Source of the DNA: Linnemannia elongata
Taxonomy: Eukaryota; Mortierellomycota; Mortierellomycetes; Mortierellales; Mortierellaceae
Assembly: GCA_036320915.1 (NCBI GenBank)
Contig: JAXBDG010000018.1
Location: forward strand, 1-64,000
Direction of reading: 5' to 3'
Length of the DNA stretch: 64,000 nucleotides
Shown in pieces: positions 1-12,945 of the stretch (within the stretch, counting starts at the first letter, position 1; every line of letters begins with the position of its first letter). The translations under genes were made by a program, and so were the position numbers. Below the pieces are notes generated by a model. That model did not search any database. It was not told the origin of the DNA and saw only the letters and a list, made by a program, of their open reading frames with translations.

Positions 1-56
<56 letters not shown>
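1..56. repeat. Poly-C homopolymer at window edge
   Basis: An uninterrupted run of 56 C opens the window. It matches no telomere repeat and has no neighbouring gene context. A run this long at the very first base looks like a contig-end artefact: two-colour short-read sequencers produce false G runs, which read as C on the other strand. A genuine homopolymer cannot be excluded. Confidence 0.9.
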
Positions 57-58
<2 letters not shown>

Positions 59-298
59 CCACCACTTACCTCTCCTTTGCACCACCACCCATATTATCCA
101 CCTCCCTCTTACCCACCACTACCATCTATACAAATCCTCTGCCTCCTGTATCCATGCTTTTTAAAAGTTGCCTGAAATTATACACGATTCCCCACTCCTA
201 TTGTGCTTCCTCATGTATTAGGAATGTGGACGATTGCCCCTTGGAATTCATCCCGACTTAATTGTTCAACTTTTTATTTCTTCCTAAAATATTTGTAG
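57..298. other. Upstream sequence or intron of the first gene
   Basis: This C- and T-rich stretch ends in TTTGTAG directly before the open frame at 299, as an intron 3' end would. I could not identify a donor site or an upstream exon with confidence. Any 5' exons lie here or beyond the window edge. Confidence 0.4.
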
Positions 299-880
299 GA
301 CATTGTGCTCAAGGTCCAGGAGAGCGTCAAACAACAGCTAAAAACCCAACGAGCAATCAGCGTTGCAACATCAACAATACAATCCAATAACTCCAACAGC
401 TCCAATAACTCCAACAGCTCCAATAACGCCAATACTAACACCATTCAGCACGACAACAACAACCACTACACCTACGGTGACAACGAAAAAGACAATGACA
501 GCTCATGCACGCCTCCTCCACAACCACCACTAGACCTCGGCGCGTTCACGCTTCTGACGCCAAAGAAATCTCGGCGAGGAAGGGCGTCCTTGAATCAGAC
601 GACTTCTTCTTCGATTTCTTTGGGCGGGAGTCAACAGAAACGCCAACGAGGCACAAGTTACAACCCCCCTGCATGTACAACCGACGGAAGCAGGGAACAT
701 GGAATTGCCTATGAGAGCAACGAAGTCGTCCATGGAGCAAGTATCACCATCAACGACAAGAAAAACCGTAGCAACACCCATAATAGTCTTAGCAGTAGTG
801 GCAAAAACACAAAAGGTAGCAGGCAAGGTAGAGCTGATGAAGGAGGCAGCAAAAGACAAAGCAAAGGCATAGGAGGATAA
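299..880 (+). CDS. Terminal exon of an unidentified low-complexity basic protein (5' partial)
   Basis: The frame is open from a likely splice acceptor (ATTTGTAG just before 299) to a TAA at 878-880, about 193 residues. It begins with a short charged helix-like stretch (VLKVQESVKQQLK) and continues into an Asn/Ser repeat (SNNSNSSNN), a PPPQPP tract, a basic TPKKSRRGR patch resembling a nuclear localisation or CDK-site motif, and a Lys/Arg/Gly-rich tail. No catalytic domain is visible and I do not recognise the family. There is no convincing ATG near the front, so this is probably the last exon of a gene whose start lies upstream. It converges with the large minus-strand gene ending at 973. The frame could also be non-coding; the composition-biased sequence is weak evidence. 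Confidence 0.4.
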   Translation, partial: DIVLKVQESVKQQLKTQRAISVATSTIQSNNSNSSNNSNSSNNANTNTIQHDNNNHYTYGDNEKDNDSSCTPPPQPPLDLGAFTLLTPKKSRRGRASLNQTTSSSISLGGSQQKRQRGTSYNPPACTTDGSREHGIAYESNEVVHGASITINDKKNRSNTHNSLSSSGKNTKGSRQGRADEGGSKRQSKGIGG

Positions 881-972
881 ACAACAACACGACACTATTT
901 CCAATAAAGCGGTTCTCTATGTACACGTTTTATTATTTCCACCTCATCTCCTCCTTCTCCTCCTTCTCCTCC

Positions 973-3900
973 TCACACACAATCTTCAGGACCACGCTCA
1001 ATGCCATGTCCTCTGTCTATAGGGCGCCCCATCGCTCGTCGCGTCACTCCGGTCACGCCAGTCATCCCAAGCTTGCCGCTGTTGTACCGCCTTGGCTGTG
1101 CCTGCAAAAGCCAATCACCTCCTTCCTCATCCACCACTGCCTTGTTGGACGTACTCAGCAATCCGCGGCTCATCGTAGATGACGACGACGATGGTGTCGC
1201 TGTGATCTTGGAGTGATGTCCTGACAGTCCATCGTTCGTCGATGTGCCTTTGTAAGCGGCTACAGGTGGTCGAGGCAACGTCGCCGGTGGAGCTGGCAAA
1301 TTCTGACGATGTGGCGCTTCTTGAGTTGCCTGAGAAGAGGAGCTTGTACTCTGTGCCACGCTGGATCCGTCGGCGCCACTATTGCCGGTTCGACCCGAAA
1401 CTAGAACCGACTCACTCTGGCCTCTACCAACGACTGATGGACCATCAAAACGTGATCCACGCGTCTCCTCTGTTCGTGGTTGTTGGTTGTTCTGAGTGTG
1501 GCGCGGGACAGTCCTAAGACTTCCTGAGGACGAATGATGTCTCTGAAGACTATCCTTGACTGGCTGAACAGCACTTGACAGGTTATCAGCGGTAGATGTC
1601 GATGATACGCCAGGATCCAGTTGGCCACTGGTACCACCACGAGAGCTGATTCCGGTACCGGCAATAGTCTTGCTCCGACCTAACAAACTGGCACCCGCAC
1701 CGAAACGACCTTCATCCGAACCAATTCCGTCGTCTCGATCAGCATTTCCAGTCTTTCCTTTTTCAGCTTGGCCTTCATCGCCTATATCCGAATCCGTGTC
1801 TGAGTCCGACGTAGCATCGGCAAAACTCTCGTTCCAGTTCTTTAGCTGACTCGACTCGTCTTCAGCTACTCTCAGTCGATCATTTGACTCCTGGTCGACA
1901 TCCAAAAGTACACTGCGTCGCTTAGGGTTCGCTCGGTACTCCTCGAACTGCTCGCGGATCTTGTCCGCCTCATCTTGGGTAACAATTCTGGGCTTGGTCG
2001 GCTGAGCAGGCGCAGATGCTGTCGATTCCGCCATGGCAGAGGCAAAACTGGGCATAGCATTCGAGGCAGAGCTAACTTCCTGAGACTCCCCGGCATTCGA
2101 TATCACGGGCGAGAAGGGTCTCTCTGACCAACCGGCGGCACCATGCTTGGATGATGTCTTTTCCTCGATACGGACCTTCTCTCGCTGGACAACGTTGGAA
2201 AGCAGTGACGAGTCTCCGAGCACGGCTGAGGAAAGCAATGGTGTATCTCCGTGCAAGTCCTCCAAAAACGAGGTTGATGACGAAAGCAGAAGTAACCCAG
2301 TCTCAGGCTGAGAAGGAAATCCTTCCCGCATAGAGTTGGAGGGCTGGCGCTGATGCATAATGGACGACGAGGATGATCGTTTCAGGTGCTGAGGAGCCCA
2401 TGCTGGTGGGCGAGGCTGGTGAGGGCGATGAGCGTTCGCCTGCGAGCTGTAATGTGGCGCGAAAGGTTGCTGGTGTGTGTGAGATGATCCTATGTCGTTG
2501 CCTCCAAAAGGAGGCCGGGCACCTTGTGGGTACTGCATAGAATGGTGCCGACGAAGATGAGGTCCGCTGGAGAACTCCTGATCGACATGTCCCTGATGAG
2601 GTCTAAGGGAGCTCAAATCATGGGCTGGGGTCTTCATCGACAGAGGACGTCCTCCAGCGTAATTGGACGAGAACGGATTCGTAGGACCGAATTGGTCCTG
2701 CGCTTGGGCCTGAGCCTGCTGTCCACCGCTGCCATATCTGAACTCGAATCCTCCAGACATGGGTCTCGTGGTGATGATGTCAACAAGTTGGTATCCGTCC
2801 TGGCTGCTTTGGCTGCTGTGACGGGTATCGGTGGAATGGCGGTATTGGTGGCCATGGAGCTTATTTTGTTGATGCTGCTGCTTGAGTTGGTGAAGGGTCA
2901 GTCCTGAGTGTCGCTGCTCATCCTCAACCTGCTGCTGCTGATGGTAGTAGTCTCCGGACTGTATATCGTCCGTCAGCACTGGCGCTGCTTCCTGTCCGAC
3001 ATTATGACTAGGAATCAGGTCGTATCCTTCTCCAAAGCTCACTGGGGCCTGCTGTTGCTGTTGCTGTTGCTGCTGCTGATGGTGAACGGTTTGCTGCTGG
3101 TACTGGCTCAGAGGATCCTCTTGGACGTGTCGGTCATCATAGCTGACCTGATAAGAGTCACCGCCGTATGTCGTTTGGTTGGGACCATGAGGCTGACCAA
3201 AGGATTGAAAGCCATGCACTTGGCTTTGAGCAAGATCTTGAGCAAGATCCTGCTGGAGTGGGTAGTATCCCCGGACAGACTCCTCCGAGTTGCGGGGCAT
3301 CTGAATCAAGTACTCGTCCGAGAGCTGACGAACACGTTCAGTCCGCTGGATGTCACTATCGTGAAAGTGGTTCCGACGAGGTTGCAGCTGAGGTTCCTCC
3401 TGTTGGGCTTGCATCGGGTATGGATCGACCTCGTGCTGGCAAGAAGATGACTGTCCAAAGTCGTACTGGGAGCCCTGTGGCTCTACTGTTCGACCGAGTT
3501 GCTCGACATACTGCTTTGCTTGATCCTCATGATGACGCCGAGGTTGATCCTGGATACCGTAATCCTGACCACCTTGCTGGGAATAGGTGCTCATATGAAG
3601 CGCGGCCGATTCTTCCATCTGCACCTGGTGGGACAGGTAAATTTGCTGTTGTTGTTGCTGCTGTTGTTGTTGTTGATGTTGCTGCATGAACTGCTGTTGT
3701 TGGATGGACTCGACAGCAACACCCATGGTATTGACAATATTCGTCAGCATGTCGTGCTTCTGTCTCAACAACATCGCCTCCTGATAGAACTGGTCACGCT
3801 CGGATGACAACGAGGCAATCTGGTCCCGGAGAGTCGCGACCAAGAGCGCATCACCGGAAGAGTTTGAGGCGCCACTTCCTCGTGCTTGCTGTTGCTGTTG

Positions 3901-6900
3901 CTGCTGTTGTTGACCAGGATGCCAGTTCGCGTGGCTCTGCTGCTGCTGGTAATCGGGTTGATCGAGACCTCCATCAAAGGCAGAGTTACCCTCGCCGTAC
4001 GGCTGACCAAAGACCTGGTCGCGACTTCCCTGGCTTCCCTGAGACATTCGTCCGCTTGTTCCGCCATCGTGGCGCATACGGTCGCTCTGGCAGTAGAGAT
4101 AGTCCTCCTCGTTAAAGTTCCTGGCTTGCTCTGACCCCATCTCCTCCATGATATACTCCTTTGAAGGACTGTCTGTTGTGATAGGTGTGATCACGCTTCG
4201 GGTCGTAGTCATTGGTTCCGGGGCAATGGAGGTGATGGTAATGTTGTCGAAGGCATCACGCATGCTCTCCCGTGATGCATATCGGCTCATCTGCTTGGAC
4301 CGCGGTCGTCGGGCATTCCGAGGAGGTGGGATAGGTGGAGGGTTGTTTGTCCTGCTCTGGCTTGGCTGTGAATGCACGGGAGCAGTATGTGACGGTGGAA
4401 CACTGGGCTGTCTCATGGCCATATGAATGGCCTTGGTCCGAGGAGACGCTGGACGTTCCGGTGCTGTCGATCGCAGTCCTGAAGAGATGACTTCCACAAC
4501 CAATGGCGATCCTCCACTGCTGTTCTCCGAAGCAGTACTCTCATCGTCGTAACTGGTGCCTGAGCTGTCATCCCGTGGAGCCTTCTCGCTCGGCAAACGT
4601 CCCCAATCCGATATTGATTGCTCGGTCTCGGGAGACACCTCCTCCTTGTAACGAGAGTAGTCCATAGGGCTATTGGACGCGATAGCCCCACCGCCTGACG
4701 TTCTTTTCATCAACGCACTTGAATCCTGAGCTCGCGCATCCACTGCTGACTGGGCTGATGGCTTAACGTTGAATGGTGAAATGACGGGTGACACAATCGA
4801 CATACGATCCGCAAACGGACCTCCGGAACTTGGTTGTGGCTTAGCGATGCCCAGTACAGAAGGGGACGTTTTGTCCAGCTTTGATAGTTCTACTGGCTCA
4901 GAAGAATTCCTGGGGAGGACCTGAGTCTTGGAGGGGCTCTCGAGGACAGGTTGGGGTGAAAGACGGGTAGTGTTCCTGGATGCGACGACGGCAGCAGAAT
5001 GAACTTGAATCTGCAAAGGCTCCTGGTGTTCAATCGTCCCTCTCTTCTTGACACCGCTGAACACAGGACTGGTGAGAATCTGAGATCGCGTTCGCTGGTG
5101 ATGACTGGGAGAAGTCGAGGAAGCAGGGTTGAATTGCGGCAGAGGTGGACCCTGAAGGAATGAAGTGCGGTCGTAGGATGCTTTGGATGGGTGCGTGCTG
5201 ATGACCTCCTCTTCCTCGTCGCTGGAGCTGGTGTCATCTTCCCTATCATCGGCGCTGTCAGAACTATCCTGCTCATCCTGTACGTTGTAATGACTCGGAT
5301 CGTCTTGCTGTACTACCGCCAATGAGTCGCCCTCCGATGCAGCGTACATAGGGACATGTTCCTGAACATAACCGGACTCGGACATACGTGGCTCGTCCTG
5401 AGAAGGTCTCTCCTCTCCTGGGAATGCTCCAGGCAGCACAAACGAACGACGCTTCATATCCTTTGACTGGACCTCAGTAGACAGACTGATCTCCCCGTTG
5501 GATTCGAAATCGGAGAACAGATCAGCACGGATCGGCGTCAATGGACTCGACGATCCCACTAAGCCATCCGACTTTGGTTGGGGCCAATCTGGCAAAACAT
5601 CCGCAGGGCTGCTGACCTCAGCGGCCGGCGATGATGCCGTATCGTTCCTGGATTTGAAAATCATCTTCATGAGCGACTGTCGAGATCCCTGAAGAGACCA
5701 AGTTGAGCCAGAGGCGGCGGCTCCGGTCAGGTACGACAATGGTGACAATGATGGTGAGGGTGACGAATTGGGTGTGCCGCTTAATGCGGAAGGGTGGCTC
5801 TTTGAAGACGCTGACGATGTGACCGAGGGAGACACTGCTGACAAGGCGTGCGAGTCGGTAAATGGATCCTCGTCGTCTAGGTCTTCGCCAATTTGAACCT
5901 GAGCCTCAGCAACAATCACCCTCTCTCTGGGAACCTGAGTCCTGATTGACAGCGCTGCGGGAGCAGGAAGACTTGGTGATCGTTGAACCACCTCAGCTTC
6001 CGTATCATTCGACTCGGCATCGATAAACTCGCTTTCTTCATTGGCCGATGCGGAATCCTCCGTAACAGTGTCTCTAGACCCAATTGACGCCCTACTCTCG
6101 CTCTCAGGCAGTACATCAGCCGTCTCAAGGCTGCCGTCGTCGCTCTCTTCATCACTGCTGTCGCTATCCAATGGAGGAGCTTCGGTCCGTTTGTTGTTGA
6201 GTGCCCTTGACAGTGACCACAAGATACCACCCTCCCACTGTGGCAAAATTCCTGGAAGTGTTCGAGAACGATCGTGACGAACAACATTAACTGCAGAGAT
6301 GTCATCGACAGGGTTGGCTGAATCCGATTGCGAGTCCCCTTGTGACACCTCGCTCTGACCTGGACTTTGTTGCGATGATGCCGCTTCTGATCCTGAAATA
6401 TTGGAAGACGAGTCCGAAAGACTCTGTTCAGAACGAGGAGAGACGGGCGAACTGGTTGTTGACGAGGAGCTGGGCTGCTGCGAGTGTTGAGAGGGAGTAG
6501 TGAGCGGTCCTAAAGATTGTGTCGATCCATTGTTCCTGACAAGCGAATCAGCAATGGCCGGTCGCGACTCTGTCTTGCCTATCAGAAGGTGAATAATGAA
6601 CGGGAATGTCAATCTCTATTGGACAGCGATTAAAAGTCAACAAACGCATTAGCGTCATGTAAAAGAAAAAAATACTAACCATTCCCAAACAAGGATGCCC
6701 ACAGAGACTGGCGCTTGGGTGTCTGTGCAGCTGAATCCGCTATGGCAGTAGACTCCATAGTTGATGTCGATACAGTTGAGGCGATGGCCGTTAAAGACTT
6801 TATCTGGCGTGACCTCCGCTTCTTGTCAATGGAAAGCCTGGTCAGCTTTTCCAGGCTTTTTCGGACCTTCCGCTGACGTGACTTTTTGCTCCTGTCATAG

Positions 6901-8676
6901 CCCTTTCCCAAAGTCGACTCGTCCTCATCTGCATCGTCATCATCGTTTTCTTCTCCTTCCGGATACGCTTCCCGTCCAATATGATCGATGTTCTCCTGGC
7001 GCTCCGCTGTCGTCTTTTTGTGGACCTCTGGTAAAACAGTTACTGGCTGGGGTATTTGAGAGTCCATAGTGGTTGTCAGAAGAGATTTGGAGGAGAGTTG
7101 TCCTGAAGGGAGAGTAGGGCGGGATTGACCTGCTGCATCAGCTGTGGATCGGGCGGATGATAATCCTGATTGGCGTTGCTGTCTTGGTTGGTGACTCTGC
7201 TGCGGTGCCTGGAGTGCAGGAAAGAGCGGATCGCGAGGCCTGGGAGACGGCGTTCCTGGATTCGCCACTGCAACAGATGTGGGTCCTGCCTTTGGTCGAG
7301 GAGCAGTGTCAAATGGAGGAAGCGAAGGGGAGGAAGTAGATGTCGACGAGGGAGAACTTCCTGTTACTGCTGGTGTCGTAGATATCAAAGTCGAAGGAGG
7401 GCGTGCCAAGGGGCGCGCATGAATTCCATGTGCTCTGGCAGGAGGCAGTGTTGGGGGAGCGGGACGCGGCTTTGGTGCGGGAGCTGCGGGAGCTGCGGGT
7501 GTTGCGGGTGTTGGGGGTGAGAACGCTAAAGGGGTCGAAGGTGATGCTGCAGAAACCGCAGGTGGTGGAAGTGGCGAACGAGGTGACGAGGGTGAAGCAA
7601 GGGGCGAGCTTTCTCTAACTGGGCCTTGTCCTGGTGACATGCCTGATCCATGCCTGAGGCCTTGTCCGTTTCCTGATCCGGGTATGTTGATGGGACGAGT
7701 AGGGGGCCTTGGACTCGGGCTTAACTGGGGCTAATTGGGATTGGAAAATGAAAAAGGAAAAGGATAGGGCGGCGTTGAGTACAAATAGTGACATGATATC
7801 ACTGGATGGTATGTGATGATTGTTTTCCACCCGGATGCATGCTGCTCGTTCTTCTATTCGTTTTGAGTCTTTTGCTCCGCTTGTTTATCCTTGTTCCGCC
7901 CATTGGGGACGAGCAGCTTCAATGTCCACTGCAGCCCATCCATATCTAGCCCTCAATTGACTTAAAACTGCACTCCTGAGGATCATTGCTTTGCCTTATG
8001 CTCTTACCCTTGGAGGGAGATCTGACGATGCTGTCTTGGCAAAAACGCCACTCGACCCATTGGTACTCCCGTTACCACCACCATTTCCTCCTCCTCCTGC
8101 GGCTGCACCTGCGCCTCCGTTACTTTGTTGGGGTTGTGGGGGTAACGTCGGCTGCGGTGAGGATAGAGGCTTTAATGTCTGTGGGCTCTGTTGTGGTATA
8201 GGTTGTTGGAGCTTCCTGAGCGTCTGAAGCTGCTGTTGCTGTTGCTGCTGTTGCTGCTGTTGCTGTGGTAGTTGTGATAGTAGTGGTTGTGGTAGTTGTT
8301 GTTGTTGCTGCTGTTGTTGTGAATGCGGAACAGATTGTTGAGAGGGTTGGACCATAGAAGGAGGAGGTTCGTTTGTTGTGCCTGATCGAGGTCGAAGAGC
8401 AAGGCGCTTGGGATCAGCCGAAGGAACAGGCGATGAGATGCGTGAAGGTTGTTGCTGTTGTTGACTGGCGCGGGTATATGGCGAGGCGGGGAGTTGACTT
8501 TGTTGCTGCGGTTGTTGTTGAGGATGAGGTACCTGCTGGTGCTGTTGCTGAGATGGTTGACGTGGCAAGGGCTGAGTGGGTCTATGAAAGGCGGGTGAGA
8601 CGGCTGAGATGATAGCCGGGTCTGCAGGCTTGGTAGTAGAAGTGGAGGTTTTCAGCTGGGGAGTGTTGGCAGCCAT
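973..8676 (-). CDS. Very large Gln/Ser-rich disordered protein, function unknown
   Basis: Three exons join in frame: 8676-8008, 7730-6680 and 6578-973, giving about 2441 residues. The donors are GTAAGA and GTTAGT; the acceptors are ATTAG and CTGATAG. A CAG acceptor 6 nt further on at the first junction would also keep frame. The protein starts MAANTPQLK and is dominated by poly-Gln, Pro, Ser and acidic tracts. One basic helix lies near the end of exon 2 (KSLEKLTRLSIDKKRRSRQ). In the middle, a short predicted coiled coil (LRDQIASLSSERDQFYQEAM) sits between poly-Gln runs. A short charged segment near the C-terminus (DEADKIREQFEEYRANPKR) is also less biased. No enzyme motif is visible. The composition suggests a scaffold, transcriptional or condensate-forming protein, which is inference only. 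The long open frames support coding; the split into one gene rather than two relies on the splice phases matching. Confidence 0.7.
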
Positions 8677-9398
8677 GGTCGTAGGTCGTCCGCTTGAGGG
8701 GAGAAAGGAGAGACAAGGACGTCTTTTTTACTCCGAGACAAAAAGTCGATGCGACAAAAACAAAAAGATGATGAAAGGAAGTATAGGCAAAGGATGACAG
8801 AGAGGAAAGGCAAAGGATGACAAAGAGGGAAGGCAAAAAGAAGAAAGGAGTCAGCAAGAAGAGTAAGGGAAAAAAGGGATGAAGTGGATGGGGGGATGGG
8901 AAAGAATAAGGGAAAGGGAACGAGAGACAATGTAAAAATAACGAAGGCATGAAAAAACATTTACGTGCTCAGGTAAAAGAAAAGGAGCAAGAGACTGACA
9001 CACCCCTTTTTTGATTTGCCACGGGAATTATTCTTCGGTGGGATGGGACAAAGGGACAATATTGGGTCAAAGGGAGTAACAGGTGTGGTGCCACCAAAAC
9101 ACAAACACATCGAAAGTTCGAAACAACCAGCAAACAGCACAATGGAAATATAAAATAAAAAAGGCGCACGCACGTTCACGCACCGCACTTCTACAGCATA
9201 GCATTGGAACGCACTCCACGTACTGTTATAGGGACATTCAACTGCAATCATTATCAAGGTAAATGGAGTCAATTGAAAAAGAAAAAAAAATGTAATGAAA
9301 CATGCAAAGGATGCGACTTTAATAAACTAGATATAATAGGTGGTGGTAATGCTGGTATGCTAAATAGAATGTACAAGCCAAGAGAGCAACAAAGTGTT
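8677..9398. other. Intergenic, 5' region of the Gln-rich gene
   Basis: About 720 bases between the stop of the P-ATPase gene and the start of the Gln-rich gene. On the minus strand it is rich in C and T, as fungal 5' leaders are. I see no further gene; the small open frames here are low in complexity. Confidence 0.6.
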
Positions 9399-12300
9399 TT
9401 ACTTATGCTCCTTGACGGTTCTGTCATCATCGATGACAGAGTCCTGGTTTGAGACGTCGGTCATATAACTTCTCATGCGGTCCATCTCAACATGACCGTT
9501 GGCCTCGAGGTGAAGGGGCTTCATCACTCTGCGCTTAACAAACTTGTAGCCCTCGGCAAAGAGGACAAACACGACCAAGGCAGCAATAACCAGACCCCAC
9601 TCGTACGAGATGCTCGAGTGCTTGAAGACGTTGTGGTTGAAACCGGGGATGTAGACGACAGGGAAAACCAGGAAGGCACCGATCACAATAGACAGCCAGA
9701 GCATCTTGTTGTGCTTGAGGGTCTTGAGGTTAGTGATGGTCCAACCAGGCTCGCGGAGGGCACGGCAGTTGACGGCGTGGGCCAAGATCAGCAAGGTCAT
9801 GCAGGTATACGAAGTGGCACGGGCACGGAAAACACCCTCACAGGCGAGACTCCACTCGTTGTTGCACTTGAGGCCAATCTCGCCGTTCTGGAACCCAAAG
9901 AGGACGATCGAATAGTTGGCGAACGAAAGGGCACCCATGGCCAGACCGTAGACGAAGGTATCCATGACAACCTCGAATGAAAAGAGACCTTGCTTGGCGG
10001 AACGAGGGGGCTCGCGCATGTTGGACTCACTTGGAGGTTCGAGACCGAGACCCATGGCAGGAGGCGAGGAAGTGATCATGTTGAGGAAGAGAATCTCGAC
10101 GGCACTCATGGGGAAAACAGCATGGCCTTCAGAGTCCTTGAAGGCAAGACCGATGATCAAGACGACAATTTCGGCAACGTTTGCAGACATGAGATGCTGG
10201 ATAAACTTTTGGATGTTGGCAAACATACGGCGACCCTCGGCAATGGCCTTGACGATCGTGGCAAAGTTGTCGTCGGTGAGAACAATATCGGAGGCTTGCT
10301 TGGCGACATCGGAGCCGGACTGACCCATAGCAATACCGACGTTGGCAGCCTTGAGCGAGGGAGAATCGTTGACACCGTCTCCGGTCATGGTAGCAAAGAG
10401 GTTGCGACGATGGAGGGCAGCGATCATCTTGACCTTGGTGTTGGGCGAGCAGCGAGCAACGACGCGGGGCAACTCAGCCAAGCGGTCGACTTCGTCATCC
10501 TCCATGGCATCGAACTGGGCGGCGGTCATGATCAAGGGGTTGTTCAGCACAGGGACGTCCTCGGGAATAATGGCAACCTCCTTAGCAATGGCGGCAGCAG
10601 TCGAAGGATGGTCACCAGTCAGCATGTGAACTCGGATACCGGCCTCGTAACATTGAAGCACAGCAGGGCGAGACTCGGCACGGGGAGGGTCGTAGATACC
10701 GACAAGACCAAGGAAGACCATGTTGGTCTCGACTTCCTCACGCTTCAATCCGTGGACGAGATCGACATCGGGCTGGACATCAAACTTGCGGTAGGCCAAA
10801 GTCAAGACACGGAGACCCTTTTCGGCGAGGATGGTCATCTTCTCCTCGATCATTTTCTCAAAAACAATGCGGCTACCCTTCTCGTTCTCAATTGAGAGCT
10901 CGGAATCGCCAGCGCGGTATGAAGTGCAGCAGCCGAGGACACGCTCGGTAGCACCCTTCATGAAGATGTAATGGGCACCAGCGGCAGAGGAGTTGGTAGG
11001 AGGAGACTGGTAGAGGACAGACATACGCTTAACCGAGGAATCAAAGGGGAACTCAGCAATCAGCTTGAAGCCCTGATCGACCAACTCGGGCTTGGCAAGT
11101 CCGGCCTTGTGGGCCAAGACCTGAAGAGCAATCTCGGTGGGGTCACCAATGGCAGCCCAGTTACCGTGGGTCTCGGGGTGCTGGGTACGACGGAGTTCAG
11201 CCATGTTGCAGAGAGAGGCGACCTGGAGGGTGCGGAGGAAATGGTCAGAGCCAGAGCCGTTGGGGACAAGTTCTTCCTGAGTAGGGAGATCGCCAGCGAC
11301 CATCTCGCCCTGTCTGTAGATGTCTCCTTCAGGGTCGAATCCAGTTCCAGTAATACGGTAATAACCATCCTTAGGGAACCACATGCGAACAGCAACCATC
11401 TTGGATTGGGTCAAAGTGCCGGTCTATATGAATAGATACAATGTTAAATATTAGTGTCCGCATTTCTAGAGTTTAGGTCATACCATAGATCACTCGAATG
11501 ACAGAAAATATGACGAGTACACGTACCTTATCGGAGCAAATATTGGTGACGGCTCCCAGACTCTCCAGTGAAGACAGTCGACGGACAATAGCTTTGACTT
11601 CGGCCATACGACTGACACCAAAGGCCATGGTCAGGGTAACGACGGCAACAAGACCTTCGGGGATAATAGCAATAGAGACGGAAATGGCATAGATGGCAAC
11701 CTCGTTGGAGTACTTGAAACCGTGGACACCAAAGACAACGATGACGAGGATAATAGCAGCAAGGAAGACACAGTAGGCCATCTTGTCGAGGCGCTTCTGG
11801 AGAGGAGTTTTTTCGTTGCTGTCAACGTTCATAAGTGAGGTGGCAATCTGACCGATCTGGGTCTTCATTCCGGTGCTGGTGACGATACCCTTGGCACGAC
11901 CCTTGACGACGGTGGTGGAGGAGAAGGCCATGTTGAGACGGTCACCGAGGGCCTCATCGGCGTTCTGGATGACGTTAAGGTTCTTTTGGACGGGGAGGGA
12001 CTCTCCAGTGAGGAGAGCCTCGTCGGTCTCGAGGTTGAAGCATTCGAAGAGACGGACGTCAGCTCCGACGACATCACCGTCCTCGAAAATCATGATGTCT
12101 CCAGGGACGGCCTGGTTGTTGGGGATAGTTACTCTGGATTCGTCGCGGATGACGTGGGCAGTGGGGGAGGACATGTTGCGGAGGGCTTCCATGGTTTGTT
12201 CGGCGTTGAATTCCTGCCAGAATCCGATGGCTGCGTTCATGACGATGACAAAGAGAATGACACTTCCTTCGGCGACATCTTTGGTGGCAAATGCAAGAGC

Positions 12301-12657
12301 CTATTTGGGTGATTGTTGTGATTGGTGCAAATTATCATGCGGTTGGAGAACGTTAGACTTCATTTTTTTATTTGTTAAGCAGAAGCAAGGGGCATGTGGA
12401 AACACAGTAAGACAACTTACAGTGGCGATCAGGAGAACGGCGACGAGGACGTTGGCGACCTGGCGCCAGAGGACCTTGTACCACTTTACACCACCATCAC
12501 CCTCGAGGGCGTTGAGGCCATAGGTCTGGAGTCGTTTAGCGGCCTCTTCAGAGGAGAGACCTTCGAGGATCGAGGTCTGGTAGTGTTCGGCGACTTGTTC
12601 GACGGTGAAGGTGTGGAAGGGAGTCTCTGGCTCGACGTTGACGGTCTTTTTTCCCAT
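9399..12657 (-). CDS. ENA1: ENA-type (P-type IID) Na+/K+-exporting ATPase
   Basis: Three exons (12657-12421, 12300-11527, 11423-9399) give 1011 residues, the usual length of fungal ENA pumps. These plasma-membrane pumps export Na+ and K+ during salt or alkaline stress. The N-terminal cation-ATPase domain contains SSEEAAKRLQTYGLNALEG. The actuator loop has LLTGESLPV. M4 carries IPEGLVAVVTLTMAFGV, and the phosphorylation motif is CSDKTGTLT with Asp336. The nucleotide-binding domain has FMKGATERVL and the hinge has MTGDGVNDSPSLKAANVG. ENA-like C-terminal features are GLGLEPP..MREPP and VFRARATSYTCMTL. Both introns are phase 0, and the second falls between DK and TGTLT of the phosphorylation motif. 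A SERCA or PMR1-type Ca2+ pump is the alternative, but the C-terminal half fits IID better. Upstream, a TATATATAAA lies about 280 bp from the ATG. Confidence 0.93.
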
Positions 12658-12935
12658 AACTTACTGAAGAGTGGTGGGGTTGTGTACTTTTTGAAGGGGA
12701 GAAAGGGGGTAGAGACGTTGTTTTTTTTCGCAGGAGTAGTTTGTTGACTTGTTGTTGATCGGAGGTTGAGAGAAGAAGACTTCTTGGAAAGGCAACAAAA
12801 GAATTATAGCCTTGTGTGTGAATGTGCAAAAGAGAAAGGGAAGAGGAAATCCGGTTGAGATGAAGAGAGGAGAGGATGAGGATGAGGAACAAGAAAGGAA
12901 AGAAAAAAAAGAAAGAAGAGGGGAACGTCCCTTCT

Positions 12936-12945
12936 TTATATATAT
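12936..12945 (-). promoter_or_regulatory. Candidate TATA box of the ENA-type ATPase gene
   Basis: On the minus strand the sequence reads TATATATAAA, about 280 bases upstream of the ATPase ATG at 12657. It is followed by a purine/pyrimidine-biased leader. The position would imply a 5' UTR of roughly 250 nt. Sequence-only prediction. Confidence 0.4.

Noticed and set aside
1..56. Poly-C run as a telomere
   Set aside because: Fungal telomeres are G-rich repeats such as TTAGGG; a pure C homopolymer does not match.
9990..10895. 301-codon plus-strand frame opposite the ATPase
   Set aside because: Antisense shadow of the highly conserved P-ATPase; no domain of its own.
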